A stretch of DNA of 64,000 bases from Pedobacter metabolipauper (GTDB taxonomy: Bacteria > Bacteroidota > Bacteroidia > Sphingobacteriales > Sphingobacteriaceae): contig NZ_SNYC01000003.1 of the NCBI RefSeq assembly GCF_004362715.1, positions 869,601-933,600 of the forward strand, in the 5' to 3' direction. Below are positions 1 to 10,291 of this stretch, piece after piece (the first letter of the stretch is position 1; each line of letters starts with the position of its first letter). A program made the position numbers and the translations under genes. A model generated the notes under the pieces. That model made no database searches and was not told where the DNA came from. It saw only the letters and a program-made list of their open reading frames with translations.

Positions 1-164
1 TCTCCGTTAACCACTTCATATTTAGCTTTGCCGTTTAGCTGTTTCCATCCGCTCAGATCCTTTCCATTAAAAAGATTCTGCCATTTACCAGACTGGGCCT
101 TAACTATTGCTGGGGTGGTTCCGAGCATTAAAGCAACCAGGATCAGTGCATGTGTTTTTTTCAT
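1..164 (-). CDS. DUF1080 / 3-keto-disaccharide hydrolase family protein, 5' part only
   Basis: The gene runs off the left edge. Reading the minus strand from ATG at 164 gives an N-terminal signal peptide (Lys-Lys, a hydrophobic stretch, then VKAQ) followed by [13 protein letters not shown], the hallmark opening of DUF1080 domains. In Bacteroidota these are secreted or periplasmic proteins, now called 3-keto-disaccharide hydrolase family and linked to oxidised-sugar metabolism. Only about 54 codons are visible. The neighbouring PmoA-family gene lies upstream on the same strand, a pairing often seen in sugar-processing loci. The 5' leader (165-360) is very T-rich on the plus strand and holds a 17-bp tandem repeat. 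Family call is good; substrate unknown. Confidence 0.8.
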   Translation of the reverse strand, partial: MKKTHALILVALMLGTTPAIVKAQSGKWQNLFNGKDLSGWKQLNGKAKYEVVNG

Positions 165-191
165 TTGTATGTTCTTATTATTTAGTGTTCT

Positions 192-242
192 TTATTTTAT
201 TAAATTCTTTATTTTACTGTATTCCTTATTTTACTGTATTCT
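192..242. repeat. 17-bp tandem repeat, three copies (one diverged)
   Basis: Units at 192-208, 209-225 and 226-242. The last two differ only at the final base (ttattttactgtattcc versus ..tct). The first keeps the TTATTTTA start and the ATTCT end. It lies in the leader of the DUF1080 gene, about 28-78 bases before its start codon. The rest of 165-360 is AT-rich with no ORF I can support. Confidence 0.75.
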
Positions 243-360
243 TTATCTAAACGTACCGTTAGCTGGTTCTGCTGGTAGTTGGTGCAATTAACCATCTTAA
301 TCCTGCTCATTATGTGCTTTTGTTAATTACATGGACAAGCTAATTATTTTACGAGGATAA

Positions 361-1395
361 TTATTTGGTCGTGCTAAAATCAAGTGCCTGCTGGTTCAGC
401 ACATCCGTATTCATTTTCACATCAGATGTAATGATCAGCCGATACCTAAAAGTAACCGATTCTCCGGGCTTTAAACTCAGGTTGAGTTTTTCCTTTCCAT
501 TGCTGAACACCTGCTGTCCAAGTGGATTGGCTGCAAACAGCCCGTAATCACGTGCATGCCAGTAGGTAGGGTAGCCTGGATTTTTTGGGTGATCGATCAT
601 GGCCACAGAAATTGGCTTTCCATCTTTCGTTCCCCATAACAGGCACCAGTTACCACGGGTACCCCATACGTCATTACCAGTCTTACCTGCACTGCTGGTA
701 TAGCTTCCGTTTGCACCATTGCTCGCTGCCGATACTCTAGTCACGTTTCCTTTACTATCTGTAAACTCTTCAGTCTTATCTGATGGAAATTCAAGTTCTT
801 TGGTCACTCTAAGTCCCACCATACCATCTTTAACATCTTTAAAAAGAACAGGTTCATTTTGTGCCGTTAAGGTAGTAATTCTATCGATGGTCCTGGTGCT
901 ATCCGTTCCGGAAAACAGGAATGTAGTTTGTTCCTTTAACAGGATATTTTTGGACTGACTTTCCCAATTTGCGCTGTAGCTGAGTTTCCCGGCTTTCTTT
1001 CCGGCACTGATCTGATCAACCTTTACATTTCTGATCCATCCATAGTTTACTTTTTTCTCTGCAGGAATGTTGTATGAATTGTTCCAGAAGTCCAGTCCGT
1101 TTACGCTTTCATAATTTAGCCAGTAGCCAACATGATGTGGGTGATCTATGCGTTCACCATCACGGCTGCTGAGCGGAAAGCCGCGGGTAACGGTTAAGCC
1201 ATTTGCTGCAATTAAAGGATATAGAACAGGTTTCTCCAGCGCTACCGGAAACAGCAGGCTGGTAAAAAAGGTATCTCCAATGAGGACGTCTACCTTATTC
1301 TCGGTTTTACTTTTTACAAAATCAACCTTTTTAGTCTGCGCATAAATGGACAGGCTAAATAAGCAAAATATCAATATCAGGAATTTGTTCATCAT
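361..1395 (-). CDS. PmoA family (DUF6807) secreted protein
   Basis: 344 residues with a cleavable signal peptide (hydrophobic core, then SIYAQ). The DGERIDHPHHVGYWLNYESVNGLDFW region, with its paired histidines, and the later WGTRGNWCLLWG and IDHPKNPGYPTYWHARDYG segments are typical of the family Pfam named methane oxygenase PmoA (DUF6807). Despite that name these are not methane monooxygenases; in Bacteroidota they occur with DUF1080 and oxidoreductase genes in carbohydrate loci. The enzymatic role is not established. Two consecutive ATG codons (1395 and 1392) could start the protein. It lies upstream of the DUF1080 gene with a 196-base gap, so they may or may not be cotranscribed. Confidence 0.8.
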   Translation of the reverse strand: MMNKFLILIFCLFSLSIYAQTKKVDFVKSKTENKVDVLIGDTFFTSLLFPVALEKPVLYPLIAANGLTVTRGFPLSSRDGERIDHPHHVGYWLNYESVNGLDFWNNSYNIPAEKKVNYGWIRNVKVDQISAGKKAGKLSYSANWESQSKNILLKEQTTFLFSGTDSTRTIDRITTLTAQNEPVLFKDVKDGMVGLRVTKELEFPSDKTEEFTDSKGNVTRVSAASNGANGSYTSSAGKTGNDVWGTRGNWCLLWGTKDGKPISVAMIDHPKNPGYPTYWHARDYGLFAANPLGQQVFSNGKEKLNLSLKPGESVTFRYRLIITSDVKMNTDVLNQQALDFSTTK

Positions 1396-1499
1396 ATTTG
1401 GTTAAACAGCCGGATCCATAAGGATCAAACGTTAGTTAAATATACTGCTCTTAAAACACAATTCGGGCAGGAAATTACAATTTACACTATAAAAAATAC

Positions 1500-1515
1500 G
1501 AAAACGATTGCGTTA
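1500..1515. promoter_or_regulatory. Possible LacI-family operator-like palindrome
   Basis: The sequence AAACGATTGCGTTA has AACG/CGTT half-sites around a central ATTG, similar in style to LacI-family operators near sugar genes. It lies between the divergent PmoA-family gene and the LD-carboxypeptidase gene. Pattern match only. Confidence 0.25.
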
Positions 1516-1575
1516 ATATCCTGCAGATTTCAGCAATAACCCTTATTATTGCATAGCCATATCAGCTGCCTTAAA

Positions 1576-2601
1576 ATGAACCGTAAATACTTCTTATCTT
1601 TCTTTTTAACTGCCGGAGCAACCATGTCTGCCTTTAAGGGATTGACGATGACCTCGGATCCTGCTTTTTCAAGATCCGTCAAAATACCACCTTACCTTAA
1701 ACCGGGAGATACGATTGGAATAAGCAGTCCGGCAAGCTACATTTCTCTGGAAGAAATCCAGCCATCTGTTCAATTGATGCAGTCCTGGGGTTTTAACATC
1801 CAGGTTGGAGATTCGGTTGGAAAAAAGGATTTTACACTTGGCGGAACCGACGCAGAGCGACTGGCTGATTTTCAGAAAATGCTTGATGATCCTGCTGTTA
1901 AAGCAATTATGTGTGCCCGGGGGGGCTATGGTGTGGTACGGATCATTGACCAGCTTAATTTCAAAAAATTTAAGTCTAAACCAAAATGGATCATTGGTTT
2001 TAGTGACATCACCGTATTTCATTCGCACATCAACAGCAAATTGGGGATTGCAACCATTCATTCTAAAATGTGTAATAGCTTTCCGTCCGACTGGACATTG
2101 GCCAAACCCATACAAATAGAAACCATATTATCTATACGTCAGGTTTTAAGCGGTTTGCCTGTAAAATATACGGCAGCCTGGAACAAAGACAACCGAACAG
2201 GCCGAACGGAAGGGCTGCTGGTTGGTGGAAACCTGAGCATTATAGAAACCCTGGCAGGAAGTGATTCCGACCTGGATACAGCTGGAAAAATACTATTTAT
2301 TGAAGATACGCATGAAGCACTCTACAGCATAGACCGTATGCTGTGGAACTTAAAGCGAAGCGGTAAGCTGGATAAGCTGAAAGGACTCATTATCGGTGGT
2401 TTTAAGCTGAAAGAGGATAGCCCTGGTGATGAATTTGGGAAATCAATCTATGAGATCGTTCTGGAGAAAGTGAAGGAATTTAAATACCCGGTGTGTTTTG
2501 ACTTTCCTGTAGGTCACCAGGTTAATAATTTTGCACTTAAATGCGGTACAGACCATATACTTAATGTTGATGAAAATGGAAGCTACCTCGTATCCATCTA
2601 A
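1576..2601 (+). CDS. LD-carboxypeptidase (peptidase family S66, LdcA/MccF-like)
   Basis: 341 residues from the ATG at 1576; a TTG nine codons earlier is in frame but would put a polar tail before the signal peptide. S66 peptidases cleave the L,D-bond of tetrapeptide stems during murein recycling. Visible family features are ARGGYG (residues 114-119), the nucleophile Ser143 in GFSD, Glu243 in LFIED and His314 in VGHQVNNF, matching the Ser-Glu-His triad. A hydrophobic N-terminus (about residues 5-23) suggests export, unlike the cytoplasmic E. coli LdcA. The 3' end overlaps the xseA start, so it probably begins a three-gene operon. Confidence 0.9.
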   Translation: MNRKYFLSFFLTAGATMSAFKGLTMTSDPAFSRSVKIPPYLKPGDTIGISSPASYISLEEIQPSVQLMQSWGFNIQVGDSVGKKDFTLGGTDAERLADFQKMLDDPAVKAIMCARGGYGVVRIIDQLNFKKFKSKPKWIIGFSDITVFHSHINSKLGIATIHSKMCNSFPSDWTLAKPIQIETILSIRQVLSGLPVKYTAAWNKDNRTGRTEGLLVGGNLSIIETLAGSDSDLDTAGKILFIEDTHEALYSIDRMLWNLKRSGKLDKLKGLIIGGFKLKEDSPGDEFGKSIYEIVLEKVKEFKYPVCFDFPVGHQVNNFALKCGTDHILNVDENGSYLVSI

Positions 2602-3967
2602 GCCAGATTCCATTCGCCTGTCGGAACTCAGCCAGCAAATTCAGCAAACGCTGGACGGGGCTTTCGGAACGCGGACATTTTGGGTCATTGCAGACATTAC
2701 CAATTATACATTTAAACCGCAAACCAATTACCATTATTTTGAACTCGTAGAGAAAGACCGCTCTTCTGCACGGATCCTGGCCAAAATTTCCGGAAGGGCA
2801 TGGGGCAATGCCTCCGTAAATATTTCCAACTTTGAACAGGCAACCGGACAGAAGTTTAAAAACGACATCAACGTACTGATCCAGGTTACTGTTCAGTATA
2901 ACCCGGCCTTTGGCCTCCAACTGAACCTGATTGACATTGACACAAACTTTACCCTCGGCTTGTTTGAGCAGCAGCGCAAGGAAACGCTGGAGAAGCTGGT
3001 ACGGGAGAACGGAGATTTTATACAAAAGTCTGGCGAAAGGTACTTTACCAGGAACAGCGGTCTTGAATTTAACCGGGTTATTCAAAATATTGCATTAATA
3101 TCATCAGATACCTCTGCCGGATACCTGGATTTTAAACATACCCTGGAAAATAATGCGTTTGGTTACCGGTTTAATATAGATAACTATTTTACCCTGGTGC
3201 AGGGAGAGGTAAATGCCAGGCAGTTTCTGAACCGGATCATTGATGTATTTAAATCTGAAAAGCAGTACGATGCTTTGGTGATCATTCGTGGCGGCGGCGC
3301 ACAGACCGACTTTCTGATCTTCGACAATTATGAGTTGTGCCGGGCTATAGCTAAGTTTCCAGTTCCGGTAATTACAGGAATCGGGCATCAGAAAAACGAG
3401 ACCATTGCCGATCTGATGGCACATACGTCGACTAAAACACCCACTAAGGCCTCAGAACTTATCATTGCGCACAACAGGGCTTTTGAAGATTCCATGACTG
3501 GCATTCAAAAAATGATGCTGATCAAAACCTATCAATTGATTAATCATCATAAAGACAGGCTGGCTCACATGAATCAATCCACCATCAATACGGCACGCAA
3601 CCTGCTTCATGGACACCAGAGAAACATTCAGAATCTTTCCGGATTAATCATCAGCAATCCTAAGCTATTGATTTCAAATAAGCGTAAGGATCTCAGTAAC
3701 CTAAGCAATAACCTGGAATCTTACAGCCGAATCTACTTTGCAAACAAAAGAGGCTATATTGGTCACTTTCAGTCCATCGTTAAGTTAATGAGTCCGCAGA
3801 ATATTCTGAATAAGGGATTCGCAATTATAAAGGTGAACGGCGCGATTATCAGTACCGCCGATGCCATAGAAGCAGGAACAGAGCTAACCATCAGTATGGC
3901 ATCTGCAGAAATAAAAACAACAGTAAAATCTAAAAAAGTAACCAATGGAAACGAATTTAACCTATGA
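2576..3967 (+). CDS. xseA: Exodeoxyribonuclease VII large subunit
   Basis: About 463 residues. Exo VII degrades single-stranded DNA in both directions, with this subunit catalytic. An N-terminal OB-fold region (FWVIADITNYTF onward) is followed by the nuclease signature RGGGAQTDF and GIGHQKNETIADL, then a long helical region. The E. coli signature is RGGGSxEDL and GHExD. Here the position of the conserved Asp after the His is Asn, which I believe is usual in Bacteroidota. ATGs at 2564, 2570 and 2576 are all in frame and inside the upstream gene; 2576 gives the best-looking N-terminus. The 3' end overlaps xseB by 23 bases, indicating translational coupling. Confidence 0.92.
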   Translation: MEATSYPSKPDSIRLSELSQQIQQTLDGAFGTRTFWVIADITNYTFKPQTNYHYFELVEKDRSSARILAKISGRAWGNASVNISNFEQATGQKFKNDINVLIQVTVQYNPAFGLQLNLIDIDTNFTLGLFEQQRKETLEKLVRENGDFIQKSGERYFTRNSGLEFNRVIQNIALISSDTSAGYLDFKHTLENNAFGYRFNIDNYFTLVQGEVNARQFLNRIIDVFKSEKQYDALVIIRGGGAQTDFLIFDNYELCRAIAKFPVPVITGIGHQKNETIADLMAHTSTKTPTKASELIIAHNRAFEDSMTGIQKMMLIKTYQLINHHKDRLAHMNQSTINTARNLLHGHQRNIQNLSGLIISNPKLLISNKRKDLSNLSNNLESYSRIYFANKRGYIGHFQSIVKLMSPQNILNKGFAIIKVNGAIISTADAIEAGTELTISMASAEIKTTVKSKKVTNGNEFNL

Positions 3968-4145
3968 GGCGGCCTATAAAGAATTGTCAGAAATTGCGTA
4001 CGAAATAGAAACGGAATCTGTTTCTGTAGATGTGCTTGCAGAAAAAGTAAAGCGTGCGTCTCAATTGATTGAGTTTTGCCAGACTAAGCTTCGTGCTACC
4101 GAAACAGAGGTTAGCAAGATCATCAAACAGATGGAAAACCAATAA
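3945..4145 (+). CDS. xseB: Exodeoxyribonuclease VII small subunit
   Basis: 66 residues, the normal length for the small helical subunit that decorates XseA. YEAAYKELSEI near the start and a second helix after VLAEKVKRASQLI match the family, and the position after xseA settles it. The start codon lies inside xseA. The stop codon (4143-4145) is immediately followed by the stop codon of the convergent epimerase-family gene, leaving no intergenic base. Confidence 0.93.
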   Translation: METNLTYEAAYKELSEIAYEIETESVSVDVLAEKVKRASQLIEFCQTKLRATETEVSKIIKQMENQ

Positions 4146-5135
4146 CTACAACCAGTGGTTTTTTTTACTCCACCGTACCGTTTCTATAATGCCCTGTTCC
4201 AGATTATATTTGGGTTCAAATCCAAGATCTTTACGGGCATGATCAATGGTACAATCCCAGTTTATGGCTGTTAATTCGGCCATTTTTTCCTTGTTTAAGG
4301 TAGGGGTAGACTTGCTCTTTGTATAAAGAAGATCCATCACTGAGGCAAGCGCACCTACCAGGGAGATGGGCAGGTTAAACTTTAGGGTCTTTTTATTTAA
4401 GGCCTGCTTAATCCGGTAGGCCAGTATATACCGGTCGTAGATCTGTCCATCAGAAATATTGTAGGACTGTTTTATTATGGAACTAAACAGTGATTTAACA
4501 ATAATCTCTGCAAGATCAGTTACGTAGATAAAACTAAGCTGCTGTTTAAAGCTGCCAATGTGCGGCTCTATACCACGACTGATGCTTTTAAATAGAATGA
4601 AAATATCCTTTTCCCGCGGACCATACACAGCCGTTGGACGGATCACGATTAAAGGCAGGTTTTCAATTTCAGATAAATAGCGTTCGGCAAGCAGCTTGCT
4701 TGCACCATAATTGGTTACCGGATGACCAACGGTATCATCATTGATCTTTTTATTCAGATCTGACAATGGACCCAATGCGGCCAGACTGCTTACAAACACA
4801 AATTTCTGCAGCTTTATAGCTGCTGTACTTGCAGCAATAGCCAGATTCCTGGTATAACCTGCATTTACCTTGTCGTAATCCGCTTTGGTTTTTGCTTTCG
4901 TAATGCCGGCAGCATGAATAATATAATCGTATTGTTTTTCTTCCAGCTCTATTTTAAGCGCTTCTACAGAACTATAATCCAGATCAGTATACTGAATATC
5001 AAAAACTTTTAAATGTGCTACATCACTGCTCAGACGAACTGCTGCGTATACATCAAGTCCGGATTCAACGGCTTTTTTAATCAGATGGTATCCTACAAAG
5101 CCTGTTGCACCGGTAATTAATACCTTTTTGCTCAT
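4146..5135 (-). CDS. cerR: NAD(P)-dependent epimerase/dehydratase-type reductase, probable ceramide reductase CerR
   Basis: 329-residue extended short-chain dehydrogenase. GATGFVG (residues 9-15) binds the dinucleotide and YGASK (Tyr143, Lys147) is the catalytic pair; RPTAVYGPREKD follows. In sphingolipid-making bacteria a protein of this type, CerR, reduces 3-oxo-dihydroceramide after SPT and the acyltransferase. The same three gene types lie together here, so I infer that role. Sequence alone would only support an NAD-dependent epimerase/dehydratase. The start overlaps the upstream GNAT gene's stop by four bases (ATGA), which indicates coupled translation. Confidence 0.75.
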   Translation of the reverse strand: MSKKVLITGATGFVGYHLIKKAVESGLDVYAAVRLSSDVAHLKVFDIQYTDLDYSSVEALKIELEEKQYDYIIHAAGITKAKTKADYDKVNAGYTRNLAIAASTAAIKLQKFVFVSSLAALGPLSDLNKKINDDTVGHPVTNYGASKLLAERYLSEIENLPLIVIRPTAVYGPREKDIFILFKSISRGIEPHIGSFKQQLSFIYVTDLAEIIVKSLFSSIIKQSYNISDGQIYDRYILAYRIKQALNKKTLKFNLPISLVGALASVMDLLYTKSKSTPTLNKEKMAELTAINWDCTIDHARKDLGFEPKYNLEQGIIETVRWSKKNHWL

Positions 5136-6250
5136 ATTGTTTTCTCGTAGATCCTGTATTTTTTATAAGGATCTCCTTTAATCGCAATAATGGCATTGTT
5201 AACCAGGTCGTTATGCTCCAGTGTCCATCCCGCTTCTGCATATTTTAAGCCTTTTGCACGGTATGCTTTGATAATACCCCCATAGATACAGGCTTCAATG
5301 CCTAATTTACGGTAACCATCTACCACACCCAACAGCAATATACGGATACCGGTAACTTTTTTCTTGCCAAACAGCAGTTTAAAGATACCTGTTGGAAATA
5401 ATCTGCCTTTTTTAATTTTGATCTGGATCTGGTTCATATCAGGAATGGCAGCGCCAAAGCCAACCAGTTTACCCTCATGCTCAGCAACCAGGCAGAAATC
5501 AGGATCTAATACCAGTTTAAGATCCTTAGCCTGGTAATCAAACTCTTCGTCATTTAGCGGCACAAAACCAGTATTTTTATCCCATGCCTTATTGTATACT
5601 TCACGCAGGCTGTTTGCTTCCTGCTTAAAGTTTTTCATATTGATCTTACGGATGGTGATGTTGCTTCTTTTTAAGCGGTCTTCCAGCCTGTCCATCAGCT
5701 TTACAGAACGATCATCATAATTATCACCAGTAAAGCGCCATGCAATCAGGTCTACCTGTTTTTTCAAACCAGTACCTTCCAGCAGGGCAGGGTAGTAGGA
5801 TGCATTGTATGGCATCATAACAACAGGTGGAGAATCAAAGCCTTCGATCAGTAAACCACAGGATTCATTGGTAGAGAAATTTACCGGTCCCATGATCTTG
5901 TTCTGAACTCCTTTTTCTTTAAGCCAGTTTATGGCAGTATCCATTAAAAGATCTGCAGATGCCTGATCATTGATACAATCAAAGAAACCAAAAAAGCCAT
6001 CACTGGCATTGTTCATGGTATTGTGACTGTTGTTCAGGATCGCTGCTATCCGGCCAATAATCTGATCGCCATCAAATAACAAAAAGCATTGCAGTGAAGA
6101 ATGCTTATGGAACGGATGTGTGGTTAACAGATCTTTCTGAGCGATAAATAGTTCGGGAACGTAATTTGGATCTTCTTTATAAAGCTCGTGCGGGAAATCG
6201 ATAAAGCTTGCCAATTGCTTTTTGCTGGTTACAGCAACTATATTTTTCAT
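5132..6250 (-). CDS. GNAT-like acyltransferase, probable bacterial ceramide synthase (bCerS)
   Basis: 372 residues from ATG at 6250; an in-frame TTG one codon earlier is less likely. The protein has two regions resembling GNAT folds: an N-terminal half with a GRIAAILNN strand and a FFGFF segment, and a C-terminal half with LVGFGAAIPD and the acyl-CoA-binding-like VDGYRKLGIEACIYGG. Members of this family act as bacterial ceramide synthases, N-acylating 3-ketodihydrosphingosine, and are commonly mis-annotated as N-acetyltransferases. Its position between SPT and a CerR-like reductase supports that reading. No membrane spans are obvious. The assignment is inference from context plus family resemblance. 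Confidence 0.72.
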   Translation of the reverse strand: MKNIVAVTSKKQLASFIDFPHELYKEDPNYVPELFIAQKDLLTTHPFHKHSSLQCFLLFDGDQIIGRIAAILNNSHNTMNNASDGFFGFFDCINDQASADLLMDTAINWLKEKGVQNKIMGPVNFSTNESCGLLIEGFDSPPVVMMPYNASYYPALLEGTGLKKQVDLIAWRFTGDNYDDRSVKLMDRLEDRLKRSNITIRKINMKNFKQEANSLREVYNKAWDKNTGFVPLNDEEFDYQAKDLKLVLDPDFCLVAEHEGKLVGFGAAIPDMNQIQIKIKKGRLFPTGIFKLLFGKKKVTGIRILLLGVVDGYRKLGIEACIYGGIIKAYRAKGLKYAEAGWTLEHNDLVNNAIIAIKGDPYKKYRIYEKTI

Positions 6251-6273
6251 CAATATATATTATTAAGAGATCA

Positions 6274-6307
6274 TAAAGCTATCCTGGTTTAATTCAGGAT
6301 AGCTTTA
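6274..6307 (-). terminator. Strong hairpin between spt and the bCerS-like gene
   Basis: A perfect 13-bp inverted repeat (TAAAGCTATCCTG at 6274-6286 and its complement at 6295-6307) with an 8-base loop. On the minus strand it follows the SPT stop codon. Only a short T stretch follows (TTTATGATC), so it may be a partial terminator, a processing site or a stabiliser within the operon rather than a full stop. Confidence 0.6.
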
Positions 6308-6354
6308 GGTATACTGTATTTGCAATTATAAAGAAAGTATAGTGTAGTTGTTTA

Positions 6355-8128
<1,774 letters not shown>

Positions 8129-10279
8129 TCAATAAGTAAGTGTAAATCCGGCCCCATAGCCCATATCGCTATCATAGTGCGTAGAGATTCCAAACCTTTT
8201 GGTCACATTGTACCTAAGCCCGCCCATATATTCTCTGTCTGTATTTGCCATGATGGCTAACCTTAATCTGCTGGTAAGCGGAATATCTTCCCTTCCAAGC
8301 CTAAGCCTTACCTTCCCCTTCATATCTAAACGTGCATCTGCAACAAAGCGCATCGGTAATGTATATTGAAACCCAACGAAGAACACATTTCGCTTATCTT
8401 TGGTATCAGGTGCTCCATCCTTTCTATACCTGTAATCCCAGCCAATAAAAGGGTAGAGGTACTGCATATTCCCTATATATCTGCCCAGGTAAGTTTCGCT
8501 CTCATATCCCATCATGTCATCAGTACCTAACCTAAATTCGGTCTGCAGTTTATAACGGGTATTGGCCAGCATAATTTCTCCATCAATACCTGTGCTTTCA
8601 AAACTCGCATTTCCCATCAAATGAAAAGCCTGATCATCTTTATAGATCATCTTTAGCGCCATTTCAGGATCTTTGATTTCCGGGTTAGGCGGAGAGTTTT
8701 CATAACTGAAGATCCTGCCCATACCGCTCATCATGTGATATAAGATATGGCAGTGAAAAAACCAATCGCCGCTTTCAGTTCCCGCAAACTCAATGGTATC
8801 GGTTTCCATTGGCATGATATCAAGCACATTCTTAAGTGGAGAATATGCTCCCTGGGCATTGATCAGCCTAAAAAAATGGCCGTGCAAATGCATGGGATGC
8901 CGCATCATCGTCCCATTATAAAGAACAATCCGTACATTTTCTCCTTTTTTAATATAGATCTTATCTGTTTCAGAAACTGTTTTATTGTTGATCGTCCACA
9001 CATACCGGTTCATGTTACCGGTAAGTTCAAAGTGCAGTTCTTTAAAGGGGGCTGGCGGAAGCGTAGTTTTTGCCGGAGCACGGAGCATATCATAGTTCAG
9101 GGTGGTAATCTCCGCAGCAGAGCTCGTTAGTTCAGGGTACATCACTGCATTCATGTCCATCTTCTGGTTGGCCATGTTCATTCCCATATCGTTCATGCTG
9201 CCATCCATATTCATCATCCCATTCATCATCTTCATGCCTTCAAAATAGTCAAGCTTCGGAAGCACAGGGGCCGGAACTGTGTTAGCGGCAATGCGATCTG
9301 GCCGAACACTTCCAGATCCCGGTTCTGAATTTTGAGCCTGAAGCCATAGGGAAGTATGTTTGGTACGATCCTCAGACGTAGCTCTAAACTCATAATCTTT
9401 ATTTTCCGGAACAGAAACAATGACATCGTAAGTTTCTGATACCCCAACAATAAGCCGGTCTACCACAACAGGCTCCACATCCATTCCATCATTGGCCACA
9501 ACGGTAATCTTACTGCCTCCATAGGTTAACCAAAAATAGGTAGAGGCACTACCATTGATCACCCTGATCCGGATCTTTTCACCCGCTTTTAAACCAGATC
9601 TGTAGGTTTCAGGCATCCCGTTGGACAGAAATCGATCGTAGTATACGTCACTTACATCCATGGCCAGCATCCTTTTCCATTCATTATGCAGCTTGGTTTT
9701 AAAGTGACCTTCTTTTATGGCTTCGAGATAATTTTGTGTGCTTCCTTTCTTAATGGCGTACCAGTCTGTTGCGCTTTTCAGGCTTCTGTGCACTTCTGCA
9801 GGTTTTTCATCCGTCCAGTCGCTCAGCAAAAGCGTATGTTCTTTTATTGAAGCAGGTACTTTTTTGTGGATGATGAACGCGCCATATAAGCCACTTTGTT
9901 CCTGGAGCATGGTGTGGGAATGGTACCAGTATGTTCCATTTTGAACCAATGGAAATTTAAACAGTTTAGTTTCTCCGGGTTTGACCGGAGCGGTAGTCAG
10001 ATAGGGAACACCGTCATATTTGTTTGGTAAAATAAGTCCGTGCCAGTGTACGGAGGTCTCTACTTTTAATGAATTGTGCACATAGATCACCGCGGTATCA
10101 CCTTCTGTAAAGTGCAGCTCAGGACCCGGGATACTGCCGTTAATAGAAATAGCCTTCCGTTGTTTACCGGTATAATTAACCAGGGTATCTGCAATGTTGA
10201 GCCGGTAAACAGTTGTTTTCTGCGCAAATGCTTGGGCTGTAACCAGCAGAAACACAAAGAAGATACCCGAAATTCTCAT
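8129..10279 (-). CDS. Multicopper oxidase (CopA-like) with C-terminal CopB-like beta-barrel region
   Basis: 716 residues with a signal peptide ending QAFAQ. Three cupredoxin domains are indicated by the copper motifs HWHG (His78, His80), YWYHSHTMLQEQSGLYG (His120, His122), HPMHLHGHFF (about residues 459-468) and HCHILYHMMSGMGR (about 507-520). A methionine-rich stretch (about 345-380, many Met with Asn and Asp) looks like a Cu(I)-binding segment of copper-resistance oxidases. After the oxidase ends, about 180 residues of alternating strands rich in Tyr, Arg and Gly, ending in an aromatic residue, resemble a CopB-type outer-membrane barrel. Encoded just downstream of a DUF3347 gene. Likely oxidises Cu(I) for copper tolerance. 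Confidence 0.88.
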   Translation of the reverse strand: MRISGIFFVFLLVTAQAFAQKTTVYRLNIADTLVNYTGKQRKAISINGSIPGPELHFTEGDTAVIYVHNSLKVETSVHWHGLILPNKYDGVPYLTTAPVKPGETKLFKFPLVQNGTYWYHSHTMLQEQSGLYGAFIIHKKVPASIKEHTLLLSDWTDEKPAEVHRSLKSATDWYAIKKGSTQNYLEAIKEGHFKTKLHNEWKRMLAMDVSDVYYDRFLSNGMPETYRSGLKAGEKIRIRVINGSASTYFWLTYGGSKITVVANDGMDVEPVVVDRLIVGVSETYDVIVSVPENKDYEFRATSEDRTKHTSLWLQAQNSEPGSGSVRPDRIAANTVPAPVLPKLDYFEGMKMMNGMMNMDGSMNDMGMNMANQKMDMNAVMYPELTSSAAEITTLNYDMLRAPAKTTLPPAPFKELHFELTGNMNRYVWTINNKTVSETDKIYIKKGENVRIVLYNGTMMRHPMHLHGHFFRLINAQGAYSPLKNVLDIMPMETDTIEFAGTESGDWFFHCHILYHMMSGMGRIFSYENSPPNPEIKDPEMALKMIYKDDQAFHLMGNASFESTGIDGEIMLANTRYKLQTEFRLGTDDMMGYESETYLGRYIGNMQYLYPFIGWDYRYRKDGAPDTKDKRNVFFVGFQYTLPMRFVADARLDMKGKVRLRLGREDIPLTSRLRLAIMANTDREYMGGLRYNVTKRFGISTHYDSDMGYGAGFTLTY

Positions 10280-10291
10280 TGATATTACCGT

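Noticed and set aside
28..291. 87-residue plus-strand ORF at the left edge
   Set aside because: It is antisense to the DUF1080 gene start and its T-rich leader; composition is non-protein-like (Phe/Leu/Tyr runs from the repeat).
8746..9130. 127-residue plus-strand ORF inside the copper oxidase
   Set aside because: Antisense shadow; the oxidase frame has all copper motifs.
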